DNA from: Flammeovirgaceae bacterium SG7u.111 | GTDB lineage: Bacteria; Bacteroidota; Bacteroidia; Cytophagales; Flammeovirgaceae | Direction: 5' to 3' | NCBI GenBank assembly: GCA_034044135.1 | Contig: CP139021.1 | Span: forward strand, 6,734,001-6,798,000 | DNA: 64,000 nucleotides | Part shown: positions 28,093 to 37,350 of the stretch, piece after piece | How positions within the stretch are numbered: the stretch's first letter is position 1 | Layout of the letters: each line of letters begins with the position of its first letter | The notes under the pieces: generated by a model | What the model was told of the DNA's origin: nothing | What the model saw: only the letters and a program-made list of their open reading frames with translations | The model's database searches: none | Position numbers and translations under genes: made by a program

Positions 28093-28743
28093 ATGGCTGT
28101 TAAAATCAGACTGGCCCGAAGAGGCCGTAAGAAGCGACCTATCTACAGCATTGTTGTAGCAGATTCGCGTGCGCCACGTGATGGCAGATTTATCGAAAAA
28201 CTGGGTGTATTCAACCCGAACGTACACAACGCAACTCAAGTCACTTTAAATAATGACAGAGCTTTGTATTGGGTACTTCAAGGTGCGCAACCTTCTGACA
28301 CTTGTCGTACACTTCTTTCTAAAGAAGGCGTAATGTTCAGAAAACACCTTCAAGTAGGTGTGAACAAAGGTGCGATCACTCAAGAAACAGCAGATCAACG
28401 CTACCAAGAGTGGGTTGATAGCAAACTTGCTAAAGATCAAGCTTTCGTAGATGCTCAGGCAAAAGCAAAAGCTGATGAGGAAGCAAAAGTTGCTGCTGAA
28501 ATCAAGAAAATCAGAGAAGACGAAGCGAAAGCAGAGGAAGAGGCAAAAGCGAAAGCTGTTGCTGAGGCTGCCGCTGCTGCCAAAGCTGAAGAGGAAGCAA
28601 AAGCTGCCGCTGAAGCCGAAGCCGAAGCTGCTGCTGCGGAGGCTCCTGCAGAAGAGGAAGCTCCAGCTGAAGAAGCCGCTCCTGAGGCTGCTGCACCTGA
28701 AGCTCCTGCTGAGGACGCTGCTGAAGAGAAAAAAGAAGAGTAG
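28093..28743 (+). CDS. rpsP: 30S ribosomal protein S16 with long Ala/Glu/Lys tail
   Basis: Residues 1 to about 80 are a standard S16 (starts [11 protein letters not shown], with [10 protein letters not shown]). The protein is 216 residues, more than twice the usual bacterial length of about 80-90, because of a C-terminal extension. From about residue 113 this is almost entirely Ala, Glu, Lys, Pro and Asp, with runs such as [20 protein letters not shown]. Tails on S16 are known in Bacteroidota. The neighbouring rimM/trmD genes often linked to rpsP elsewhere are absent here. It has a good promoter at 28011-28042 and a terminator at 28769-28800. Confidence 0.95.
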   Translation: MAVKIRLARRGRKKRPIYSIVVADSRAPRDGRFIEKLGVFNPNVHNATQVTLNNDRALYWVLQGAQPSDTCRTLLSKEGVMFRKHLQVGVNKGAITQETADQRYQEWVDSKLAKDQAFVDAQAKAKADEEAKVAAEIKKIREDEAKAEEEAKAKAVAEAAAAAKAEEEAKAAAEAEAEAAAAEAPAEEEAPAEEAAPEAAAPEAPAEDAAEEKKEE

Positions 28744-28768
28744 TAACTCTTTTCTCTTAAAAAATTTA

Positions 28769-28801
28769 AGCCCTGCATTTTTACAAATGCAGGGCTTTTT
28801 T
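28769..28801. terminator. Bidirectional terminator between rpsP and purH
   Basis: AGCCCTGCATTT (28769-28780) pairs perfectly with AAATGCAGGGCT (28785-28796) over a 4-nt loop, with T-run on the + side and A-rich sequence on the other, so it can serve both convergent genes. Confidence 0.9.
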
Positions 28802-28872
28802 ATTTCTTCAAACCTGGGATGAGAGAAAGAAGCACATTTAAAACATAAACATACTCCTCTCTAAATTCCTTT

Positions 28873-30411
28873 CTAGTGCTTAAAGTGTCTTTTCCCAGTA
28901 AACACCATTGCCATCCCTTTTTCATCACAAAAGTCGATTGACTCTTGATCTCTCATAGATCCACCAGGCTGGATCACTGTCATCACACCAGCTTCAAAAG
29001 CCGCTTGTACGCTATCTGAGAATGGGAAGAAGGCATCAGAAGCCATTACAGACTTACTCAAATCAAAGCCAAAGTTCTTCGCTTTGTGTACCGCTTGTTG
29101 CAAAGCATCAATTCTTGAGGTTTGTCCTACTCCACTTGCAAACAGCTGACCTTTGTCGGCAAATACGATGGCGTTTGATTTTGTATGCTTCACCAATTTG
29201 TTGGCAAATACCATTGCATCAATTTCATCTTGCGAAGGCTGACGCTTGGTCGCTACGGTGAAGTCTTCTGCTTTTTCGGTGCTCATGTCCTTGTCTTGGC
29301 CAATGAACCCGTTGAGCAAAGTCCTGTACAACACGGTAGGCTGCTCAGTTTCCTTTCTTACCAACAAAATCCTGTTTTTCTTTCCTTTAAGAACTGCCAA
29401 CGCATCCTCATCAAAAGTTGGAGCGATCAACACTTCAAAGAATAACTTGTGCAGTTCTTCTGCAACAGCAAGATCAACGTTCGCATTAGTGATCAATACG
29501 CCACCAAATGCAGAAACCGGGTCGGCTTGCAACGCTCTTTGGTAGGCTTCCAAGGTAGTTGCTCCTGTAGCCATTCCGCAGGCATTGTTGTGCTTCAAGA
29601 TGGCAAAAGCAGTTCCTTCCGCTGCTGGAAATTCATCGATCAAACCAACTGCTGCATCTATGTCTATTAGGTTGTTGTAAGAAAGTGCTTTTCCATTTAG
29701 TTGGTCAAACATTTTTTCCAAGTCGCCATAGAAAACACCTTTTTGGTGGGGATTTTCGCCATAGCGCAACACCGCTGCATTTCTTTCGCTCACTTTCAGG
29801 CTTAAGCTTTGCTTCTCCACTTCTAACTCGCTGTTCATGTACGAGAAAATTGCGCTGTCGTAGTGAGAACTGATATCAAATGCTTGGGCAGCAAACCATT
29901 TCCTGTCATCGAGTTCGGTTGAGCCATTTTTAGCTTCCAGTACTTCTTGCAAAGGAGCGTACTGCTCACGGGAAGAAACGATTACCACATCTTTGTAATT
30001 CTTAGCCGCAGCTCTGATAAGGGAAATACCACCAATATCTATTTTCTCGATGATATCTTGATGTGCCGCACCTGATGCTACTGTTTCTTCAAAAGGATAA
30101 AGATCCACTATAACAAGGTCAAAATTTGGTATTTCAAACTCCTGAACCTGCTCTTGGTCTTTTTCAAAATCTCTTCTCGACAATATCCCCCCAAATACTT
30201 TTGGATGAAGCGTTTTTACCCTTCCTCCCAATATTGATGGATAACCCGTTACATCTTCCACGGCAATAACTGGAATACCAAGATCTTCAACAAATTTTTG
30301 CGTGCCACCTGTTGAATAAATCTTCACACCATTTTGATGAAGAAGCTTCACAATTGGCTCTAAACCAGTTTTGTAAAATACGGAAATAAGGGCTGACTCT
30401 ATTTTTTTCAT
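28873..30411 (-). CDS. purH: Bifunctional AICAR formyltransferase/IMP cyclohydrolase
   Basis: The full-length 512-residue enzyme catalyses the last two steps of de novo IMP synthesis in the cytoplasm. The N-terminal MGS-like cyclohydrolase domain (about 1-190) has STGGTQKF and the GGRVKTLHPKVFGG motif; the AICAR transformylase domain follows (about 195-512) and includes the KHNNACG stretch. A -7 box (TAATTTTG on the minus strand, 30467-30474) lies about 55 nt upstream. It is convergent with rpsP and shares its terminator. Confidence 0.96.
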   Translation of the reverse strand: MKKIESALISVFYKTGLEPIVKLLHQNGVKIYSTGGTQKFVEDLGIPVIAVEDVTGYPSILGGRVKTLHPKVFGGILSRRDFEKDQEQVQEFEIPNFDLVIVDLYPFEETVASGAAHQDIIEKIDIGGISLIRAAAKNYKDVVIVSSREQYAPLQEVLEAKNGSTELDDRKWFAAQAFDISSHYDSAIFSYMNSELEVEKQSLSLKVSERNAAVLRYGENPHQKGVFYGDLEKMFDQLNGKALSYNNLIDIDAAVGLIDEFPAAEGTAFAILKHNNACGMATGATTLEAYQRALQADPVSAFGGVLITNANVDLAVAEELHKLFFEVLIAPTFDEDALAVLKGKKNRILLVRKETEQPTVLYRTLLNGFIGQDKDMSTEKAEDFTVATKRQPSQDEIDAMVFANKLVKHTKSNAIVFADKGQLFASGVGQTSRIDALQQAVHKAKNFGFDLSKSVMASDAFFPFSDSVQAAFEAGVMTVIQPGGSMRDQESIDFCDEKGMAMVFTGKRHFKH

Positions 30412-30726
30412 GTCAATAGATTTGAAGGGGAACTAATAAATAATTATAGTTTGGAAAAATAAACTGCAAAATTAAACATGTCCAGCTTTATTTCCTATTT
30501 CTTCTCCATTGATTCAAAGAGTTTATCAAGTCTAAGCATTACTTCGTCTTCAGTTCGGAATCATTCACATTAAATAAGTGCTGTTCAGTCGATAAGCAGG
30601 ATTTTGGGAACAATATTTCAGGATGAGGTTAGTTATTTTAACAGTAAAAACACCGCAGAAAGCAGTAATTTTTCAAAGATTGAAAATAAAAGGGTATCTA
30701 TTCAGAAATAGTATAATTACTAACTA
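30412..30726. other. Divergent intergenic region purH / unknown exported protein
   Basis: It holds the -7 box for purH on the minus strand (CAAAATTA on the plus strand, 30467-30474). I see no gene, hairpin or clear promoter for the + strand gene in the rest. Confidence 0.4.
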
Positions 30727-31611
30727 ATGACTCTCAGACAATTCTACATCTTGTTTTTCTTCTTATTGGTCTTTAGCAATGACAGCTATGAACTCAAATA
30801 CTTTAAGTATGTGATCAATGATGATTTGATACATCATATAGAAGAAAGTGCACCAGATGAGATTTTTCTACAACATCAGGATAGTCTGAATGCCTATTTT
30901 GGCAACTTGGAAATTACCCTTCTCCAAAAACACAAAGAAAATCACGACAACATCCAAACCCCAGAAGACTTCCAGCAATTTTTCAGAAATGCGATTACCC
31001 TTCGCTCTAGCATGCACCAAAAATTACAAAGAAGAGCCGAATACTTTAAAGTAGAAAAAGGTGTAACAGAGTTGCCAGATGCTTCTTGGTTCAACGAAGT
31101 AGCTGTGGGAATGGAAGTAAAGCTTGTGAACAAGCTCAACTATAGGGTAATCTTTGATTACAATGACTTCATGGAAAAAGCTCGAAACACTGAGGGGAAA
31201 GCAGATGATGAATACATGATACTAATGATGGACAGCTTTGATCCTGAAACCAACTTCCCTGCATGGCTTAAAATGACACCTGATGGAAAAGTTTGCAGCG
31301 TATTAGGAAGTGGCGTTCACACAGAACTTCTTTTGCAAATGAACAAAGCCTTGGCTGAAGGGGATATTTTCTACCAAGAGGTAAATAAGGTTAAGAAACA
31401 AATAATCAATGACATTGTCTTTTCTACCGCTTATTACAAAGACTACAAAAAAGCATTGAGCGAAATGGAAAGGATTAAAAACGAAGTAGAACTAGATGAA
31501 AATGACACCGAGCTTATCTTAACTCGCCTGAACAACTTCAAACAACCTAACTTCAAAAAAGACGTTACTTTTTCCCTTGAAAGAAGCCAACCAGTTGCCC
31601 AAGTTCGCTAG
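30727..31611 (+). CDS. Unknown protein with N-terminal signal/anchor
   Basis: This 294-residue protein is not one I recognise. A hydrophobic N terminus (about 4-17) suggests export or a membrane anchor. The rest is charged and mostly helical, with a possible coiled coil near the C terminus (about 220-275) and one central alpha/beta stretch with FDYNDFMEKA. It has no visible catalytic motif. It is convergent with the voltage-sensor-like gene at 31615, only 3 nt from its end, with no terminator seen between them. Confidence 0.6.
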   Translation: MTLRQFYILFFFLLVFSNDSYELKYFKYVINDDLIHHIEESAPDEIFLQHQDSLNAYFGNLEITLLQKHKENHDNIQTPEDFQQFFRNAITLRSSMHQKLQRRAEYFKVEKGVTELPDASWFNEVAVGMEVKLVNKLNYRVIFDYNDFMEKARNTEGKADDEYMILMMDSFDPETNFPAWLKMTPDGKVCSVLGSGVHTELLLQMNKALAEGDIFYQEVNKVKKQIINDIVFSTAYYKDYKKALSEMERIKNEVELDENDTELILTRLNNFKQPNFKKDVTFSLERSQPVAQVR

Positions 31612-31614
31612 TAA

Positions 31615-32685
31615 TTAATCTTCTTTGTGATCCAAATCTTCCTCTACCTCCGATCGGATTTTTTCATGTTGCCTCTCCAAGTATTCAAGCTTCCATTTTT
31701 TCTCGCTCACCTTTTCTTTCACAATCTCCAACAGCTCGCTCAATAGCTCTATCGTCACCTCATTAATCCTTGGATCATGATTTTCGATGATCAGGTTTTG
31801 AAAAAAGGAATCTACTGCCTTCTGGATTACCAGACTTTTCTCCACAGACGACAAATCTTTCATTGCTTCGTTCACCACATTAAACACGATATCCCCTACT
31901 GCTTTTTCCAGTTTGGAGGTAACCACATCACCTAATACAGGAATTATGTCTATTGTAGCCAATTCTTTATTTTGCTCCATGGAGCGAGTTACCAAACCTT
32001 TGAGGTACTCTTGAGCGGCGTCTTTATTTTCCTCATAAGCCGTAGAAACACTAATACCAATCGCCTGGGTAAGCCACTCGGAAAGCGGCTCTTTGTGAGG
32101 GACTATAGCCTGGTCAATGATTTTATCTATAGACCGACTACCTGTTGCTACTTCCTTTTTTACCCCGTCGAGCACATTCAATACTACCCTATCAGATACT
32201 TCTTCCAAAATGATGTTGTAGTACCTCACCATGGTCTGAAAAAGGTAGGTTTTGGAGAGTTGGACAATTCCATTTTTTTCTAACCTATATAAAATAGTAA
32301 AAACCCGAAGCACCCTAAAAAACCGAAATGAACCAATTGGAATACAGCCAAGTGCATCGTACCAATGGATAAAAGGATAAAAAAGCCAGCTATGGTAGGT
32401 TTTATGCACAATCGCTACTATCCATCGTACAATGAACTCACCGAGGAAAACAGTTACAAAACATAAATCGATAACGATAAAATTCTGGTGAATAACTCGA
32501 TCATACCACTTGGTTGCATCTGGTAGCAAGAACATTAAAAAATCTTGGATAACCTTGTAGGAGTAAATCCAGTCGAATAAGATCATGACCAAGTTGACCA
32601 CCAAAAGTGTCAGCATCAATCCCTCCCACAGGTAGTACCTTATCTTTTTTTGGGTCTTTTCAGACTTTAGGTCAATTTTCTTCAT
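31615..32685 (-). CDS. Voltage-sensor-like four-helix membrane protein without a pore
   Basis: I start at the ATG at 32685 (356 residues); a TTG two codons upstream is less likely. The first 136 residues look like a voltage-sensor domain: S1 about 19-41, S2 about 70-93 with Glu83, S3 about 100-116 with Asp110, and an S4 with Arg121, Arg124, Arg127 and Arg134. No pore helices or selectivity filter (TVGYG-type) follow; instead there is a soluble, mainly helical domain of about 200 residues. It may be an ion-channel relative whose sensor is linked to a cytoplasmic domain, or a plain membrane anchor. An IS5-family element sits about 20 nt upstream of the ATG and probably replaced its native promoter region. 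Confidence 0.7.
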   Translation of the reverse strand: MKKIDLKSEKTQKKIRYYLWEGLMLTLLVVNLVMILFDWIYSYKVIQDFLMFLLPDATKWYDRVIHQNFIVIDLCFVTVFLGEFIVRWIVAIVHKTYHSWLFYPFIHWYDALGCIPIGSFRFFRVLRVFTILYRLEKNGIVQLSKTYLFQTMVRYYNIILEEVSDRVVLNVLDGVKKEVATGSRSIDKIIDQAIVPHKEPLSEWLTQAIGISVSTAYEENKDAAQEYLKGLVTRSMEQNKELATIDIIPVLGDVVTSKLEKAVGDIVFNVVNEAMKDLSSVEKSLVIQKAVDSFFQNLIIENHDPRINEVTIELLSELLEIVKEKVSEKKWKLEYLERQHEKIRSEVEEDLDHKED

Positions 32686-32703
32686 TGTCAACTGGTTTCC
32701 ATT

Positions 32704-32706
32704 TTA
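32704..32706. repeat. Target site duplication (TTA), left
   Basis: TTA directly flanks the left IS end, and TTA directly flanks the right end at 33574-33576. A 3-bp T-N-A duplication is usual for one branch of the IS5 family. Confidence 0.7.
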
Positions 32707-33573
32707 GATCATGTTTAAAAATTTTAAATAGGCATTTTTTTGATCCTATTAAGTATTATTTGGCAGTTTTGCCATAAAACCCAAGCTTCTTGGCTTTTGG
32801 TAGTTTTTTCATAGTCTTTGGACAGCCTCCGGAAGAAATTGAACGTGCCGAATGTCCTCTCGGTGACCCATCTCCACTTGATGGGCACAAAGCCCCTGGG
32901 GGTTGGGGGACAAGAGGATATCTCGACCTCTACGCCCCTTATGTTGTCCTCTACCCATCCGGTGAACTTCTTTTTATAGGCCTGGTCTGCCAGGATCTTT
33001 TCCATCCTGTGCAGGTAGCCCAAGAGGGGCTCCACCACCCGTTGCCCTATCGTGCCGTCATGCTCGTTGGCGCCAGTGGCGACCACTCCCCATACCAGCC
33101 CGAGCGTATCGGTGATGACGTGCCTTTTTCTCCCGTTCACCTTCTTGTTGCCGTCCAGCCCCGTGTCCTGCCCGATAAAAGGCGCGCACTTTACCGACTG
33201 GCTATCAATGGAAAGCATGCTCGGGGTCGCCTTCTTGCCCTTCCTCTTGCGCTCTAGTTGGTTGAGTGCCGCGTTCAGCCGAAAAAGCGTGTTGTCCCCC
33301 TGCCACTTGCGGAAATAATAGTATACCACATTCCAAGGAGGGCGTCCCTCGCCCGAGAGGCTGCGCCACTGCTGTCCGCTGCGCATGCAGTACAAGATCG
33401 AGTCCACCACGTCCCTGAGGTCATATTTGCGTTTCCTTTCCACGGGAAGATATTCTTTTATATATTGCCATTGCCGGGAGGTCAAGCGGGTATATCCTGT
33501 TTCCATAAACTTTGTTGTTTCGTCACTACAAAGTTTTAGCCTGCCCGGCTCTTTTCAAAATTTAAACATGCTC
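32707..33573 (-). mobile_element. Intact IS5-family insertion sequence, 867 bp
   Basis: The left end GATCATGTTTAAA (32707-32719) and the inverse of the right end, GAGCATGTTTAAA (33561-33573), form terminal inverted repeats with one mismatch, and both continue into an A/T stretch. A single transposase gene fills the element, and a TTA duplication flanks it. The GC-rich transposase gene stands out from the AT-rich neighbourhood. The insertion separates the kbl hairpin terminator (33581-33611) from the voltage-sensor-like gene. The element appears complete and recent. Confidence 0.85.
32724..33506 (-). CDS. IS5-family DDE transposase
   Basis: The 260-residue transposase has an N-terminal DUF4096/helix-turn-helix part (about 5-85: LTSRQWQYIKEYLP, CMRSGQQWRSL) and a DDE catalytic domain. 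The acidic residues are visible: Asp in SIDSQSVK (about 101), Asp in ILADQAYKK, and Glu in ERTFGTFNFFRRLSKDYE, the usual IS5 C1 signature. The frame is unbroken, so the enzyme should be active. Base composition is clearly more GC-rich than surrounding genes. Its transcript points towards the voltage-sensor-like gene 39 nt after the stop. Confidence 0.95.
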   Translation of the reverse strand: METGYTRLTSRQWQYIKEYLPVERKRKYDLRDVVDSILYCMRSGQQWRSLSGEGRPPWNVVYYYFRKWQGDNTLFRLNAALNQLERKRKGKKATPSMLSIDSQSVKCAPFIGQDTGLDGNKKVNGRKRHVITDTLGLVWGVVATGANEHDGTIGQRVVEPLLGYLHRMEKILADQAYKKKFTGWVEDNIRGVEVEISSCPPTPRGFVPIKWRWVTERTFGTFNFFRRLSKDYEKTTKSQEAWVLWQNCQIILNRIKKMPI

Positions 33574-33576
33574 TTA
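33574..33576. repeat. Target site duplication (TTA), right
   Basis: Right copy of the TTA flanking the IS element. Confidence 0.7.
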
Positions 33577-33580
33577 TACA

Positions 33581-33611
33581 AAAGGTGCAACCAAAACCCG
33601 ACTGCACCTTT
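33581..33611 (-). terminator. Hairpin after kbl
   Basis: AAAGGTGCA (33581-33589) pairs perfectly with TGCACCTTT (33603-33611). On the minus strand it follows the kbl stop and is followed by a short T-run. It lies just outside the right end of the IS element. Confidence 0.65.
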
Positions 33612-33642
33612 CTAATTCCATATCAAACTAAATATCTCATAT

Positions 33643-34833
33643 TTACTTTATTACTTCAAGCATTTTCCCCACCTCGGTAAAAGCCTTCACAGCTGTATCG
33701 AGATGTTCTTTGTCATGAACTGCCGAAAGTTGCACCCGAATCCGGGCTTTTCCCTTAGGAACAACTGGAAAGAAAAAGCCAATTACATAAATTCCTTTTT
33801 TGAGCAACTCCTCAGCAAACTTTTGCGAAAGCGCTGCATCATAAAGCATTACGGGAACTATTGGATGCTCTCCTTTGGGAATATCGAAGCCTGCTTTGGT
33901 CATTGCTGTCCTGAAATACTTCGTGTTCCATTCCAGTTTGTCCCTTAGCTCGGTGGTTTTTGACAGCAAATCGAGCACCGCAATGGATGCTCCTGCTATG
34001 GAAGGCGCAAGCGTGTTGGAGAATAAATATGGCCTGGAACGCTGCCTAAGCATTTCTACAACTTCTTTCCTGCCCGAAGTAAAGCCTCCAGAAGCTCCAC
34101 CAAGGGCTTTTCCCAACGTCCCTGTGATGATATCTACTTTGCCCGTTACTCCACAATGCTCGGGAACACCTCGGCCAGTTTTTCCCACAAAGCCCGTACT
34201 GTGACACTCATCGGTCATCACCAATGCATCGTACTTTTCTGCCAGCTCACAAATTTTATCGAGTTGGGCGATGATCCCATCCATAGAGAAAACACCATCT
34301 GTTACGATGATCCTGCTACGACAGCCCTGTGCTTCTTTCAGCTTTTCCTCCAAGTCCGCCATGTCATTATTTTTGTAGCGGAAACGCTGCGCTTTGCAAA
34401 GCCTCACTCCGTCAATGATAGACGCATGGTTGAGCTCATCAGAGATAATGGCATCTTCAGCTCCAAAAAGTGGTTCGAAAACACCCCCGTTGGCATCAAA
34501 AGCCGCTGCGTACAAAATGGTATCTTCCGTTCCTAAAAACTCGGAAATCTTCGCTTCCAGTTCTTTGTGAATATCTTGCGTGCCGCAAATAAACCTCACG
34601 GAAGACATTCCGTACCCATGCGAATCAATCGCCTTTTTAGCCGCATCAATCACCTGTGGATGCGATGAAAGTCCCAAATAATTGTTCGCACAAAAATTCA
34701 ATACTTCTTGCCCGTTACTCGTCGTAATATTGGCACTCTGAGGGCTGGTAATCACTCGCTCACTCTTGAACAAGCCCGCCTCTTTTATTGACTGGAGCTC
34801 TTCTTCCAATCTGTTTTTCAATGAACCGTACAT
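33643..34833 (-). CDS. kbl: Glycine C-acetyltransferase (2-amino-3-ketobutyrate CoA ligase)
   Basis: The 396-residue length fits the family. It is a PLP-dependent alpha-oxoamine synthase: Lys242 in TLGKALGG binds PLP, with Asp208 in TDECHS and His136 in ELNHASI. It cleaves 2-amino-3-ketobutyrate with CoA to glycine and acetyl-CoA, the second step of threonine breakdown. The partner threonine dehydrogenase lies at 37617 on the opposite strand, beyond the oligopeptidase gene. kbl is the last gene of the run oligopeptidase, small protein, kbl (36-nt gap before it). Confidence 0.94.
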   Translation of the reverse strand: MYGSLKNRLEEELQSIKEAGLFKSERVITSPQSANITTSNGQEVLNFCANNYLGLSSHPQVIDAAKKAIDSHGYGMSSVRFICGTQDIHKELEAKISEFLGTEDTILYAAAFDANGGVFEPLFGAEDAIISDELNHASIIDGVRLCKAQRFRYKNNDMADLEEKLKEAQGCRSRIIVTDGVFSMDGIIAQLDKICELAEKYDALVMTDECHSTGFVGKTGRGVPEHCGVTGKVDIITGTLGKALGGASGGFTSGRKEVVEMLRQRSRPYLFSNTLAPSIAGASIAVLDLLSKTTELRDKLEWNTKYFRTAMTKAGFDIPKGEHPIVPVMLYDAALSQKFAEELLKKGIYVIGFFFPVVPKGKARIRVQLSAVHDKEHLDTAVKAFTEVGKMLEVIK

Positions 34834-34869
34834 GATGTTTAGTTATATGTGTTGTTGTATTTTCTTTGC

Positions 34870-35136
34870 CTATTCATCAGTTTTAGGCTTTGGCCTTGCC
34901 CGCATCACAGGTCTAGGTTTCTTTTTCATAGGTACTTTCACCTCTGTTTCCTCTTCAGCCTGCAGCGGGTACGCCCGTCTAATTTTATTAATCAAAAAAA
35001 GCTTTTGCGCCGTAAAACTATCGGGATGGACTTGAGAAAAGACCTCTTCAAACTTATTCCATTGCACCGGTTCTGCTTTTTTGAATAATTCAGGATCTAT
35101 TTTCTTTTTTTTGAGGTATTCCACCAATTCACTCAT
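34870..35136 (-). CDS. Small conserved-looking hypothetical protein
   Basis: 88 residues, starting ATG at 35136, 12 nt after the oligopeptidase stop and 36 nt before kbl. The first 56 residues or so look like a compact helical domain (MSELVEYLKKKKIDPELF ... LINKIRRAYPL); the tail is basic, with repeated KKKPRP and RPKPK. No signal peptide. The family is unknown to me. Tight spacing supports expression with its neighbours. Confidence 0.7.
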   Translation of the reverse strand: MSELVEYLKKKKIDPELFKKAEPVQWNKFEEVFSQVHPDSFTAQKLFLINKIRRAYPLQAEEETEVKVPMKKKPRPVMRARPKPKTDE

Positions 35137-35148
35137 ATTATTTTTTCT

Positions 35149-37350
35149 CTACCTATTTTTTATCAGTTTATCCTCGTCGGGAGTTTCCAGTACCGCTACA
35201 AGAAATGCGTATTCCATAGCAGTCTCTTCATACTGGGCAAACCTTCCTGATTTCCCCCCATGCCCTGCTTCCATGTTGGTATGAAGCAACAAAATATTGT
35301 CATCCGTTTTTAGCTCACGCAACTTGGCTACCCACTTGGCTGGCTCCCAATATTGCACTTGCGAATCGTGCAAGCCAGTAGTTACCAACATATGTGGATA
35401 ATCTTTGGCTTCTACGTTGTCATAAGGCGAATACGATTTTATGTATTCATAATAAACAGAATCTTTAGGGTTTCCCCACTCGTCAAACTCTCCAGTAGTG
35501 AGAGGAATGCTTTCGTCGAGCATGGTCGTGACTACATCTACAAATGGTACAGCGGCAACCACTCCCTTGAACAAATCGGGACGCATATTTACCACCGCTC
35601 CCATTAGCAAGCCACCAGCACTTCCGCCCATAGCCGTAAGCTTTTCTTTGTTGGTATAATTTTCAGCAATGAGGTATTCAGCACAGTCAATATAATCGGT
35701 AAAGGTGTTTTTCTTTTTGAGCAGTTTTCCGTCGTCGTACCACTGCCGACCTTTGAGCTGCCCACCACGAATATGGGCTATGGCATACACAAAACCCCTA
35801 TCGAGCAAGCTCAACCTACTTGCGCTAAAGTAAGGATCGATAGTAGAACCGTACGAACCATAAGCATAAAGTAGCAGTGGGTTTTGCCCATCTTTCACCA
35901 TGCCTTTCTTATACACCAAAGAAATAGGTACTTTTTCGCCATCGCGGGCAGTTGCCCAAATTCTTTCCGTTGCATAATCTTCCGACTTGAAACCTCCTAA
36001 TACTTCCTGCTGCTTTAGCAAGGTTTTTTCCTTGGTTTCCATGTCGTAGTCAAATGTAGAATTAGGTGTGGTCATAGACTGGTAGCCATAGCGCAGTACC
36101 TTAGTGTCAAACTCTGGGTTAGTAGAGGTATAAGCCAAATATGCCTGTTCGCCAAAGTCCAAGTAATGCTCAGTTCCATCTTTTTGGTTCATGATACGAA
36201 GCATGGTCAATCCATCTTTCCGCTCATCTAGCACCATAAAATCTTTAAAAAGCTCAATTCCTTCTAGCAACACCTCTGGGCGGTGGGCTATTACCTCTTT
36301 CCAATTTTCCTTCTCAGTCGCATCTACCGAAGTTTCCATCAGTCGGAAGTTTTTTGCCTCCCAATTAGTTACGATGTAAAACTTATCTTCGAAATGATCA
36401 ACTGAATACTCGTGGTCCTTTTCCCTAGGCTGCAAAATCTTGAATTCACCTTCGGGCTTGTTAGCATCCAAAAAGCGGTATTCACTGGAAAGTGTGGCAA
36501 AAGAGCCAATCATGATAAAATCATCAGACTTAGTTTTAAACACATAAGCATTGAAGATTTCGTCATCTTCTTGGAAAAGGAGTTTATCTTCTGATGGATC
36601 CGTCCCCAAAATATGTTTGTATATCTGGAAAGGGCGAAGCGTTTGCTCATCTTTCACCGTGTAGAAAAGCGTTTTGTTGTCGTTTGCCCACACGGCCAAA
36701 CCAATCGTATTTTTCAATACCTCAGGGTAAACTTCTCCCGTTTCGAGGTTGGTAAAAAAGATATCGTACTGTCTTCTACTCACGGTATCTACCCCATAAG
36801 CCATTAGCTTATTGTTGGGGCTGATGCTTCGGCTAGCTACTTGGTAGTAGTCGTGCCCCTCTGCCATTTCGTTTACATTAAGCAAGATTTCCTCAGCTCC
36901 TTCTTCTGACCCTTTTTTCCTACAATACACGGGATACTCCTTGCCTTCTTCGTAGCGGGTATAATACACATACCCATTTTTGAAATAAGGAACAGAAGTA
37001 TCTTCTTGTTTTATCCTCCCCACTATTTCCTCATAAATCTCTTTTTGCAACGGTTTTAGGTTAGCCATCACCGAATCCTTGTAGCTATTTTCCGATTCCA
37101 AATAGGAAACTACTTGAGGGTTTTCTCGCTCATTTAACCAATAATAATCATCGACTCTAGTATCCCCGTGGATGGTCAGTTCCTTTGGTTTTTTCTCCAC
37201 CGTAGGCGCTTGTGGTTGTTTTATTAACATCGTCTTTTTTGGTTTCTCATTTGTAGCAGCGGGACTGCATGCGTACATCACACATCCCAAAATTGCTAGA
37301 ATTAAGCTGGTGCAAATGTAGTTTTTTAGGTTGCCAGAATAAAATTTCAT
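35149..37350 (-). CDS. ptrB: Oligopeptidase B-like serine peptidase (S9A), lipoprotein
   Basis: This 733-residue prolyl-oligopeptidase family enzyme has a seven-bladed propeller (about 110-450) and an alpha/beta-hydrolase C-terminal domain. The catalytic triad is visible: Ser577 in GGSAGG, Asp662 in LHDSQV and His697 in AGHGG. The GFVYAIAHIRGG and FTDYIDCAEYL stretches are typical of oligopeptidase B, which cuts short peptides after basic residues. Unlike the cytoplasmic enterobacterial enzyme, it has a lipoprotein signal (MYAC, Cys28), so it should be periplasmic and anchored. It heads a three-gene operon that ends with kbl. Confidence 0.88.
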   Translation of the reverse strand: MKFYSGNLKNYICTSLILAILGCVMYACSPAATNEKPKKTMLIKQPQAPTVEKKPKELTIHGDTRVDDYYWLNERENPQVVSYLESENSYKDSVMANLKPLQKEIYEEIVGRIKQEDTSVPYFKNGYVYYTRYEEGKEYPVYCRKKGSEEGAEEILLNVNEMAEGHDYYQVASRSISPNNKLMAYGVDTVSRRQYDIFFTNLETGEVYPEVLKNTIGLAVWANDNKTLFYTVKDEQTLRPFQIYKHILGTDPSEDKLLFQEDDEIFNAYVFKTKSDDFIMIGSFATLSSEYRFLDANKPEGEFKILQPREKDHEYSVDHFEDKFYIVTNWEAKNFRLMETSVDATEKENWKEVIAHRPEVLLEGIELFKDFMVLDERKDGLTMLRIMNQKDGTEHYLDFGEQAYLAYTSTNPEFDTKVLRYGYQSMTTPNSTFDYDMETKEKTLLKQQEVLGGFKSEDYATERIWATARDGEKVPISLVYKKGMVKDGQNPLLLYAYGSYGSTIDPYFSASRLSLLDRGFVYAIAHIRGGQLKGRQWYDDGKLLKKKNTFTDYIDCAEYLIAENYTNKEKLTAMGGSAGGLLMGAVVNMRPDLFKGVVAAVPFVDVVTTMLDESIPLTTGEFDEWGNPKDSVYYEYIKSYSPYDNVEAKDYPHMLVTTGLHDSQVQYWEPAKWVAKLRELKTDDNILLLHTNMEAGHGGKSGRFAQYEETAMEYAFLVAVLETPDEDKLIKNR

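Noticed and set aside
28455-28778. Ala/Ser-rich frames antisense to or overlapping the rpsP tail
   Set aside because: Low-complexity shadows of the GCN/GAA-rich tail of S16.
32790-33539. Open frames antisense to the transposase
   Set aside because: High GC content leaves several open frames; only the minus-strand frame has the DDE transposase motifs.
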